Below, in pieces: positions 1 through 5,071 of a stretch of 6,826 nucleotides of DNA. A model generated the notes under the pieces. It ran no database searches. It worked only from the letters and a program-made list of their open reading frames with translations, and was not told where the DNA came from. The DNA is from an uncultured Neisseria sp. (GTDB taxonomy: Bacteria > Pseudomonadota > Gammaproteobacteria > Burkholderiales > Neisseriaceae), in the NCBI GenBank assembly GCA_947097615.1, contig CAMURX010000091.1, forward strand, positions 1 to 6,826. Reading direction: 5' to 3'. The translations under genes were made by a program, and so were the position numbers. The stretch's first letter is position 1; each line of letters starts with the position of its first letter.

Positions 1-1175
1 GCGGGTTTCAGGCGTTGGCGGCTCAATTCCAAGAGGCCGAAGCGGGAAAGTTTGCCCATTTGCACGCGGGCGCGGTCTTTTTTGAGCGCGTCGCGCAGGA
101 CGTTTTCAACATCGCGCTGGTGCTTTGGGTTTTCCATGTCGATGAAGTCGATGACGACCAAACCGCCCAAGTCGCGCAAACGCATTTGGCGGGCGACTTC
201 TTCGGCGGCTTCCATATTGGTTTTGAACGCGGTGTCTTCGATGTCCGCGCCGCGGGTGGCACGGGCGGAGTTGACGTCGATGGAAACGAGGGCTTCGGTG
301 TGGTCGATCACAATCGCGCCGCCGGAAGGCAGGCTGACGCTGCGTGAAAACGCGCTTTCGATTTGGTGCTCGATTTGGAAGCGGGAGAAGAGGGGGGTGT
401 GGTCCTGATAGAGTTTCAGACGGCCTGTGTTGGCCGGCATGACGTAGGACATGAATTCGGAGATTTCGGCGTACACTTCGGCATTGTCGACCAGGATTTC
501 GCCGATGTCGGGGCGGAAGTAGTCGCGGATGGCGCGGATGAGCAGCGAGCTTTCCATAAAGAGCAGGTAGGGCTCTTGGTGGGCGTTGCCCGCTTCTTCG
601 ATGGCGTGCCACAGTTTGAGCAGGTAGTCGAAGTCCCATTGCAGTTCTTCGACGCTGCGGCCGATGCCGGCGGTGCGGGCGATGAGGCTCATGCCGCGCG
701 GTACGTTGAGTTCGGCCATCGCGTCTTTGAGTTCCTGCCGCTCTTCGCCTTCGATGCGGCGGGAAACGCCGCCGCCGCGCGGGTTGTTGGGCATCAGGAC
801 GAGGTAGCGTCCGGCCAGGCTGATGAAGGTGGTGAGCGCCGCGCCTTTGTTGCCGCGTTCGTCTTTTTCCACCTGCACGATGACCTGCATGCCTTCTTTG
901 AGCACGTCTTGGATGCGGGCTTTGCCGCCTTCGTAGTCTTGGAAATAGGCGCGGGAAACTTCTTTGAAGGGGAGGAAACCGTGGCGGTCGGTGCCGTAAT
1001 CGACAAAGCAGGCTTCGAGCGAGGGCTCGATGCGGGTGATGACGCCCTTGTAGATATTGCCTTTGCGCTGCTCTTTGCCCAAGGTTTCGATGTCGAGATC
1101 AAGCAGGGTCTGCCCGTCGACGATGGCCACGCGCAGCTCTTCGGCCTGCGTGGCGTTAAACAACATTCTTTTCAT
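1..1175 (-). CDS. rne: Ribonuclease E, N-terminal catalytic part (partial, cut by left edge)
   Basis: RNase E is the main endonuclease of bacterial mRNA decay and of rRNA/tRNA processing, usually the core of the degradosome. Seen: the protein opens [21 protein letters not shown], very close to E. coli RNase E, and 391 codons stay in frame to the window edge. By family comparison the order is RNase H-like start, S1 RNA-binding domain (about 36-120, with [16 protein letters not shown]), 5'-sensor domain (about 120-215) and DNase I-like catalytic domain (from about 280). The 5'-phosphate pocket Arg167-Thr168 (in ARTAGIG) and the catalytic metal aspartates Asp300 (in [12 protein letters not shown]) and Asp343 (in VVIDFIDM) are present. 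The zinc-link cysteines and the disordered C-terminal scaffold would lie beyond the edge, so RNase G cannot be excluded by length, but the MKRML start and the neighbour rluC favour RNase E. The start at 1175 has an upstream AAAGG as ribosome site. An uptake word lies inside the gene at 415-426. Confidence 0.95.
   Translation of the reverse strand, partial: MKRMLFNATQAEELRVAIVDGQTLLDLDIETLGKEQRKGNIYKGVITRIEPSLEACFVDYGTDRHGFLPFKEVSRAYFQDYEGGKARIQDVLKEGMQVIVQVEKDERGNKGAALTTFISLAGRYLVLMPNNPRGGGVSRRIEGEERQELKDAMAELNVPRGMSLIARTAGIGRSVEELQWDFDYLLKLWHAIEEAGNAHQEPYLLFMESSLLIRAIRDYFRPDIGEILVDNAEVYAEISEFMSYVMPANTGRLKLYQDHTPLFSRFQIEHQIESAFSRSVSLPSGGAIVIDHTEALVSIDVNSARATRGADIEDTAFKTNMEAAEEVARQMRLRDLGGLVVIDFIDMENPKHQRDVENVLRDALKKDRARVQMGKLSRFGLLELSRQRLKP
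415..426 (-). repeat. DNA uptake sequence (AG-DUS) inside rne
   Basis: This is an exact AGGCCGTCTGAA on the minus strand (TTCAGACGGCCT on plus). It is read in frame within rne as Gly251-Arg-Leu-Lys254, in the stretch TGRLKLY just before the catalytic domain, where E. coli has a different sequence ending IKLY. DUS is bound by the minor pilin ComP during natural transformation of Neisseria. Confidence 0.93.
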
Positions 1176-1198
1176 GATTGCCTTTCGGGCAGGCGCTT

Positions 1199-1208
1199 TT
1201 CAGACGGC
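1199..1208 (-). repeat. DNA uptake sequence core (10-mer) in rne leader
   Basis: GCCGTCTGAA on the minus strand, preceded by GG, so it matches the 10-base core but not the full AG 12-mer. It lies 24 bases upstream of the rne start codon and so would be in the transcribed leader. It is unpaired: there is no inverted partner nearby. Confidence 0.85.
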
Positions 1209-1345
1209 CCGCCCTGTTTCTGACCCGCGCGGGGCGCGCAACCAGTTTTCGAATGTGCTGCCGCAGTGCTGCATGCCGTCCGTTGCGGGCGACCATGTGC
1301 GGCTTCTTGCCGGATGTTTTTTAAGAAGGGGAAATAAAGAACGCG

Positions 1346-1368
1346 GGCGGCGGGTTGCAGCCGCCGCC
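1346..1368. other. GC-rich hairpin in rne/rluC spacer
   Basis: GGCGGCGG (1346-1353) and CCGCCGCC (1361-1368) form a perfect 8-bp stem around a 7-base loop. On the rne strand it is followed by CGCGTTCTTTATTT, a loose T-rich stretch. It may be a structured element of the rne leader or a weak terminator; the sequence does not decide between these. Confidence 0.5.
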
Positions 1369-1552
1369 GTCCGTCCGGCTTGCGCCGTCGGGACAGAAAA
1401 TTAATTTTGGGGTGTCAGCCGACATCTTCTTATTATCGTTGCCTGTTGGCGCGGCGCGGCGTCAGCCTTCGTCTTATGCGCAAACGGTCCGGCAGTCATT
1501 CGAACTTGGCCGCTGGCTTCCGCCGCGCGGCTGCGGGGCGGGAAGGAAATGC

Positions 1553-1580
1553 TTTGCGGGGTACGTTTTTAATATAAAAT
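1553..1580 (+). promoter_or_regulatory. Possible rluC promoter
   Basis: TAAAAT (1575-1580), overlapping TATAAA (1573-1578), sits in the only AT-rich patch before rluC. TTTGCG (1553-1558) is 16 bases upstream of TAAAAT as a weak -35. A start site near 1587 would leave a leader of about 50 bases. The elements are far from consensus on the -35 side, so this is a candidate only. Confidence 0.4.
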
Positions 1581-1636
1581 TGCTCTTTTCAATATGTTTT
1601 GCCTATCGCGGCAAAACGCGGCGGATTATAGAGAAA

Positions 1637-2623
1637 ATGCAGCCAATAAGCAAAACTTCGCCCGCCCTGCTGGCGGTGGCGGAAGAGGACGCGGGACAGC
1701 GTCTCGACAACTTTCTGTTCAAAATTCTCAAAGGCGTACCCAAGAGCCATATCCACCGCATTATCCGCGCGGGCGAAGTGCGGCTGAACAAAAAACGCTG
1801 CAAGCCCGACAGCCGTATTGCGGCGGGCGATATTGTGCGCATCCCGCCGGTACGCACGGCCGAAAAGACAAGGCCGTCTGAAAAAACGCAGGACGCACCC
1901 GCGCGCGAGTTTGACGTTGTTTACGAAGATGACGCGCTGCTCGTCATCGACAAACCGGCGGGCGTGGCGGTACACGGCGGCAGCGGCGTGAGCTTCGGCG
2001 TGATCGAACAGTTGCGCCGCGCCCGACCCGAGGCGCGTTATCTGGAACTCGTCCACCGTCTCGACAAAGACACCAGCGGCCTGCTGATGATTGCCAAAAA
2101 ACGCAGCGCATTGGTGAAGCTGCACGAAGCCATCCGCAGCAACCATCCGAAAAAAAACTATCTCGCCCTCGGCGTCGGCAGCGCGGCGGGCGGGCGCTTC
2201 CATGTGAAACTGCCGCTCTTGAAATACACCGGCGCGCAGGGCGAAAAAATGGTGCGCGTCAGCGAAGAAGGCCAAAGCGCGCACACCGTTTTTCACGTTC
2301 TCAACCGCTTTTCAGACGGCCTCTTGCACCAAGTCGGCCTGTCGCGCCTGACGCTGGTCGAGGCCACGCTCAAAACCGGCCGCACCCACCAAATCCGCGT
2401 CCATATGCAGTCGCAGGGCTGCCCGATTGCCGGCGACGAGCGCTACGGCGACTATCAGGCCAACCGCCGTTTGCAGAAACTCGGCTTGAAACGGATGTTT
2501 CTCCACGCCAGCGAGCTGCACATCGACCACCCGCTTACGGGCGAAAAACTCATGCTCAAAGCGCCGCTGCCGCAGGATTTGGCGCAGTTTGTGACGATGT
2601 TGGAACACGGTTGTCGGAAATAG
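1637..2623 (+). CDS. rluC: 23S rRNA pseudouridine synthase RluC
   Basis: RluC converts three uridines of 23S rRNA (955, 2504 and 2580 in E. coli numbering) to pseudouridine, the last two near the peptidyl-transferase centre. Seen: 328 residues, against 319 in E. coli. An S4 RNA-binding domain spans about 19-70 (QRLDNFL, then VRLNKKRCKPDSRIAAGD). The catalytic domain follows, with DKPAGVAVHGG (105-115), the RluA-family catalytic motif HRLDKDTSGL with Asp143 as nucleophile (Asp144 in E. coli), and KTGRTHQIRVH (246-256). The start at 1637 was chosen because homology begins there and GAGA precedes it; the frame is open further upstream to 1355, but that part is not protein-like. Two uptake words lie inside, one in the S4-to-catalytic linker and one encoding FSDGL. 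The family is certain; RluC over RluD or RluA rests on the N-terminus, size and the divergent rne neighbour, as in E. coli. Confidence 0.94.
   Translation: MQPISKTSPALLAVAEEDAGQRLDNFLFKILKGVPKSHIHRIIRAGEVRLNKKRCKPDSRIAAGDIVRIPPVRTAEKTRPSEKTQDAPAREFDVVYEDDALLVIDKPAGVAVHGGSGVSFGVIEQLRRARPEARYLELVHRLDKDTSGLLMIAKKRSALVKLHEAIRSNHPKKNYLALGVGSAAGGRFHVKLPLLKYTGAQGEKMVRVSEEGQSAHTVFHVLNRFSDGLLHQVGLSRLTLVEATLKTGRTHQIRVHMQSQGCPIAGDERYGDYQANRRLQKLGLKRMFLHASELHIDHPLTGEKLMLKAPLPQDLAQFVTMLEHGCRK
1871..1882 (+). repeat. DNA uptake sequence (AG-DUS) inside rluC linker
   Basis: An exact AGGCCGTCTGAA read in frame as Arg79-Pro-Ser-Glu82. It falls in the charged linker between the S4 and pseudouridine synthase domains, a place where inserted residues should be tolerated. 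Confidence 0.93.
2311..2322 (-). repeat. DNA uptake sequence (AG-DUS) inside rluC catalytic domain
   Basis: TTCAGACGGCCT on the coding strand (DUS on minus). It is read as part of Phe225-Ser-Asp-Gly-Leu229, probably a turn between strands. The same Ser-Asp-Gly-Leu is encoded by a DUS in sbcB at 6024-6035. Confidence 0.93.
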
Positions 2624-2640
2624 CCGACAAGATTGTAAAG

Positions 2641-2669
2641 AGGCCGTCTGAAAACCTTTCAGACGGCCT
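2641..2669 (+). terminator. DUS-pair hairpin after rluC
   Basis: Two AG-DUS copies in inverted orientation (2641-2652 and 2658-2669) form a perfect 13-bp stem with loop ACC. It starts 17 bases after the rluC stop. The T tract is weak (ATCTTTG follows). Inverted DUS pairs just after genes are commonly read as intrinsic terminators in Neisseria; here it separates rluC from the permease promoter. Confidence 0.75.
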
Positions 2670-2689
2670 ATCTTTGTACACAATTCGTT

Positions 2690-2695
2690 TATAAT
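2690..2695 (+). promoter_or_regulatory. -10 element of permease promoter
   Basis: A perfect TATAAT 38 bases before the permease start codon. The expected -35 place (about 2667-2672) falls on the end of the DUS hairpin and does not resemble TTGACA; TTGTAC at 2674-2679 is too close. The promoter is therefore judged from the -10 alone. The leader would be only about 30 bases, with no clear Shine-Dalgarno sequence in the AT-rich stretch before the ATG. Confidence 0.5.
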
Positions 2696-2733
2696 GCCGC
2701 CCCTTTTTACCCAACTTAAATTTTCTTAAAACT

Positions 2734-4077
2734 ATGGACAAACCGGCAAACAGCCTGCTCGAACGCCTCTTCGGCCTTTCCGCCCACGGCACGAGCGTGC
2801 GCACCGAAATCATGGCGGGCATCACCACCTTCCTGACCATGTGCTACATCGTCGTCATCAACCCCGCCACCCTGTCGCAAACCGGCATGGACTTCGGCGC
2901 GGTGTTCGTCGCCACCTGCATCTCCGCCGCCATCGGCTGCTTCGTGATGGGACTGGCGGCCAACTACCCCATCGCCCTCGCCCCCGGCATGGGGCTGAAC
3001 GCCTACTTCACCTACGCCGTGGTCAAAGGCATGGGCGTGCCCTGGCAGGTTGCGCTGGCCGCCGTGTTCGTGTCCGGCATCGTGTTCTTACTGTTCAGCT
3101 TTTTCAAACTGCGCGAAATGCTGGTCAACGCCCTGCCCATGAGCCTGAAAATGGCCATCGCCGCCGGTATCGGCCTCTTCCTCGCCCTTATCGCCCTGAA
3201 AAACGCCGGCATCATCATATCCAGCGACGCCACGCTGGTGAAAATGAACGACATCTACCTCAAAGCCGCCGACGGCGCGAAAAGCCCCAACTGGCCGGTG
3301 CTGCTCGCCCTGCTCGGCTTCTTCCTCATCATCTTCCTCGACTACCTGCGCGTGCGCGGCGCGATCATCCTCGGCATCCTCGCCGTAACCCTCCTCGGCA
3401 TCCCGCTGGGGCAGACCGAATTCAAAGGCATCGTCTCCGCCATCCCCAGCCTGCAACCCACCTTTCTGGCCATGGACTTCAACGGCCTGTTCCACGGCAG
3501 CATGATCGCCGTCATCTTCGTCTTCTTCCTTGTCGACCTGTTCGACAGCACCGGCACGCTGGTCGGCACAACGCACCGCGCCGGCCTTTTGGTAGACGGC
3601 AAACTGCCGCGCCTCAAACGCGCCCTTCTCGCCGACTCCACCGCCATCGTCGCCGGCGCGGCGATGGGCACCTCGTCCGTCACCCCCTACGTGGAAAGCG
3701 CGGCGGGTGTGGCCGCCGGCGGGCGCACCGGCCTCACCGCCGTAACCGTCGGCGTCCTCATGCTCGCCTGCCTGTGGTTCTCCCCGCTGGCCGCCACCGT
3801 ACCCGCCTTCGCCACCGCCCCCGCGCTGCTCTACATCGGCATCCACATGCTGCGCTCCGTGCTCGAAATCGACTGGGAAGACCTCACCGAAGCCGCCCCC
3901 GCCTTCATCACTATCGTCTTCATGCCCTTCACCTACTCCATCGCCGACGGCATCGCCATGGGCTTTATCAGCTACGCCTCCATCAAGCTCCTGTGCGGCC
4001 GCGCCAAAGACGTGCCGCCGATGGTGTGGTTGGTTGCCGTTTTGTGGGCGGCGAAATTCTGGTTCTTGGGCGTGTAA
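2734..4077 (+). CDS. NCS2-family purine nucleobase permease (AzgA/AdeP-like)
   Basis: An inner-membrane importer of purine bases (adenine, guanine or hypoxanthine), coupled to protons in known members, feeding purine salvage. Seen: 447 hydrophobic residues with the family's usual length and order. The N-terminus LERLFGLSAHGTSVRTEIMAG and TTFLTMCYIVVINP is typical of the AzgA/PbuG/AdeP branch. The substrate-site regions are ALAPGMGLNAYF (81-92), DLFDSTGTLVGTT (268-280) and GTSSVTPYVESAAGVAAGGRTGL (starts 312). About 12 or more membrane segments can be read, ending in WLVAVLWAAKFWFLGV. By recall it is closer to E. coli AdeP than to GhxP, but the substrate cannot be fixed from sequence. It has its own promoter and is isolated by DUS hairpins on both sides, so it is probably a single-gene unit. 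The start at 2734 is where family homology begins. No purine riboswitch is visible; the leader is too short. Confidence 0.9.
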   Translation: MDKPANSLLERLFGLSAHGTSVRTEIMAGITTFLTMCYIVVINPATLSQTGMDFGAVFVATCISAAIGCFVMGLAANYPIALAPGMGLNAYFTYAVVKGMGVPWQVALAAVFVSGIVFLLFSFFKLREMLVNALPMSLKMAIAAGIGLFLALIALKNAGIIISSDATLVKMNDIYLKAADGAKSPNWPVLLALLGFFLIIFLDYLRVRGAIILGILAVTLLGIPLGQTEFKGIVSAIPSLQPTFLAMDFNGLFHGSMIAVIFVFFLVDLFDSTGTLVGTTHRAGLLVDGKLPRLKRALLADSTAIVAGAAMGTSSVTPYVESAAGVAAGGRTGLTAVTVGVLMLACLWFSPLAATVPAFATAPALLYIGIHMLRSVLEIDWEDLTEAAPAFITIVFMPFTYSIADGIAMGFISYASIKLLCGRAKDVPPMVWLVAVLWAAKFWFLGV

Positions 4078-4081
4078 AGGC

Positions 4082-4101
4082 GCTCCCGCCTGCGCGGAAA
4101 C
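4082..4101. repeat. Degenerate dRS3-like repeat
   Basis: GCTCCC, 8 bases (GCCTGCGC), GGAAAC, followed by GACG. It resembles the neisserial dRS3 repeat (ATTCCC-N8-GGGAAT) with four mismatches, all transitions. It begins four bases after the permease stop codon. The assignment rests on recall of the dRS3 consensus. Confidence 0.4.
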
Positions 4102-4129
4102 GACGTTTCTGAAAATGCCCGAACGACGG

Positions 4130-4173
4130 AAAGGCCGTCTGAAAGCACTGTTTCGTGCTTTCAGACGGCCTTT
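4130..4173 (+). terminator. DUS-pair hairpin after permease
   Basis: Two AG-DUS copies (4132-4143 and 4160-4171) lie in a perfect 19-bp stem (4130-4148 with 4155-4173) and a 6-base loop TGTTTC. The stem is extended beyond the DUS by AGCAC/GTGCT. The T run after the stem is short (TTTGG). It is the first strong stem after the permease stop and probably ends that transcript. Confidence 0.7.
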
Positions 4174-4181
4174 GGCCGCAG

Positions 4182-4201
4182 GTCGGATACTTGTATCCGA
4201 C
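4182..4201. repeat. Palindromic repeat GTCGGATAC/GTATCCGAC
   Basis: A perfect 9-base inverted repeat with only TT between the arms. A related imperfect copy, GTCGGATT-CGGC-AATCCG, follows at 4234-4251 and has a 6-bp stem with a tetraloop. Both sit between the two DUS hairpins. Similar short palindromes occur in neisserial intergenic repeat arrays, but I cannot name the family with certainty. Confidence 0.5.
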
Positions 4202-4275
4202 AACCGTTGCACAGGCAGCAGCGCCGGAAGAATGTCGGATTCGGCAATCCGCTCTGCCGCATCCCGCAGCAAGAT

Positions 4276-4319
4276 AAAGGCCGTCTGAAACCCCAAATCA
4301 GGTTTCAGACGGCCTTTTT
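4276..4319 (+). terminator. DUS-pair hairpin with T tract, between permease and catalase remnant
   Basis: AG-DUS copies at 4278-4289 and 4304-4315 lie in a perfect 17-bp stem (4276-4292 with 4301-4317), loop CCAAATCA, followed by a TTTTT run on the plus strand. On the minus strand the stem is followed by TATCTTG, a poor T tract. It lies between convergent units and could serve the permease (+) and, more weakly, the catalase remnant (-). Confidence 0.8.
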
Positions 4320-4365
4320 CTACTAAGAGACTATACGCGGAAGGTTTCGCAAAACTCCATCCACA

Positions 4366-4893
4366 TTACAGCAGCCCCGGCTGACCCAGCGCGGGATCGC
4401 TGGCGCGGGCGGCTTCGGCGTCGGCCACGCTTAAGCCCAATGCTCGGGCAACGCCTTCTGCGTAGTCGGGATGACAACGGGCGCAGTTGCGGATGTGGCG
4501 GTATTTGATGAAGTCCGGCGCGTCGCCCATCGCGGCGGCGGTGTTGGCGAACAGGGTTTGTTTTTGCTCGTCGCTCATCCGTTCAAACAAGGCGCGCGGC
4601 TGGCTGAAGTAGTCGGCGTCGTCTTCGCGGTAGTTCCAATGCGCGGCGTCGCCGTTGATTTTCAAGGGCGGCTCGGCGTATTGCGCCTGTTCCTGCCATT
4701 GGCCGAAGCTGTTGGGCTCGTAGTGGATGGCGGAGCCGTAGTTGCCGTCAGCGCGGCCTTGTCCGTCGCGGGCGTTGCTGTGCACGGGGAAGCGCGGGCG
4801 GTTTACCGGAATCTGGTGGTGGTTCACGCCCAAGCGGTAGCGCTGCGCGTCGGCGTAGTTAAACAGGCGCGCCTGCAGCATGCGGTCGGGCGA
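4366..4893 (-). pseudogene. katA: Catalase C-terminal remnant (5'-truncated katA)
   Basis: Monofunctional haem catalases (about 500 residues in Neisseria) break down hydrogen peroxide. Here only about the last 175 residues remain. Homology starts at [22 protein letters not shown], which holds the proximal haem Tyr motif RxFxYxD, and continues through [31 protein letters not shown] and [13 protein letters not shown] to [10 protein letters not shown], a normal catalase end. The distal histidine, the asparagine and most of the haem-binding barrel are absent. Upstream of Ser-Pro-Asp-Arg the frame stays open to a TAA at 4951-4953, but those residues are not catalase-like. An in-frame ATG at 4879-4881 could start a 171-residue product, which could not be an active catalase. 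The surviving part has no frameshift or stop, so the truncation may be recent. The rest of the gene is not elsewhere in this window. Confidence 0.88.
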
Positions 4894-4920
4894 GACGCTG
4901 AGAAACGGACTTACTGAAAG

Positions 4921-5004
4921 ATTTTGGCTATTGAAACTATGACAGCGATTTTATTTTTAAATTTTTAAATCGTATTTTTGTTTTGATTAGTTTTAGGCTA
5001 TTAA
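4921..5004. other. AT-rich block upstream of catalase remnant
   Basis: A stretch dominated by T and A (for example TTTTATTTTTAAATTTTTAAAT at 4950-4970) in an otherwise GC-rich window. It contains GGCTATT twice, 70 bases apart (4926-4932 and 4996-5002), and a 6-base inverted repeat CGATTT/AAATCG (4946-4951, 4967-4972). On the minus strand it could be the promoter region of the former catalase gene, brought close to its 3' part by an internal deletion, or it could be foreign sequence at the break. No protein-coding frame is seen. Confidence 0.5.
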
Positions 5005-5019
5005 GTCGGCGCGGACATG

Positions 5020-5056
5020 AAAAGGCCGTCTGAAAGCTGCTTTCAGACGGCCTTTT
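5020..5056 (-). terminator. DUS-pair hairpin after sbcB
   Basis: AG-DUS copies at 5023-5034 and 5042-5053 form a perfect 16-bp stem (5020-5035 with 5041-5056) and loop GCTGC. The stem ends in four T on the sbcB strand and five T on the plus strand, so it can work both ways. It begins 15 bases after the sbcB stop and probably ends that transcript before it reaches the catalase remnant. Confidence 0.8.
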
Positions 5057-5071
5057 TGCGCGGCTAAGCCA

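Larger units (their letters stand above)
1176..1636. other. Divergent rne/rluC spacer, no gene seen
   Basis: About 460 bases separate the two start codons. No reading frame here resembles a protein; in-frame codons upstream of rluC back to 1355 give low-complexity, non-conserved sequence. Visible structure: one DUS core next to the rne start (1199-1208), a 10-base palindrome CCCGCGCGGG (1224-1233), a GC-rich hairpin (1346-1368), a 12-base AT palindrome AAAATTAATTTT (1397-1408), and AT-rich sequence near rluC that probably holds its promoter. The rne promoter is not clear; a GATAAT on the minus strand at 1432-1437 is a weak candidate without a convincing -35 and would give a leader of about 250 bases. 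In E. coli rne also has a long structured leader used for autoregulation, so a comparable leader here is plausible but inferred. Confidence 0.6.

Noticed and set aside
363..1223. Plus-strand frame of 286 codons opposite rne
   Set aside because: It mirrors RNase E codons; Phe, Val, Ala and Gly rich with no family signature. The minus-strand RNase E match is unambiguous.
1355..1636. N-terminal extension of rluC by 94 codons
   Set aside because: The frame is open, but RluC homology starts at 1637 and the extension covers a likely promoter and a GC-rich hairpin.
2696..2733. Purine riboswitch before the permease
   Set aside because: The likely leader is only about 30 bases, too short for a purine aptamer, and no conserved core is visible.
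2841..4112. Plus-strand frame of 423 codons overlapping the permease
   Set aside because: Extremely Arg, His and Pro rich and without any motif; it is the other-frame reading of the permease codons.
3088..4296. Long minus-strand open frame of 402 codons opposite the permease
   Set aside because: It is the shadow of a GC-rich gene: Gly, Ala, Glu and Asp rich with no recognisable domain, and it lies opposite a clear membrane transporter.
4471..4917. Plus-strand frame of 148 codons opposite the catalase remnant
   Set aside because: Val, Ala and Gly rich shadow of catalase codons; the minus-strand catalase match is clear.
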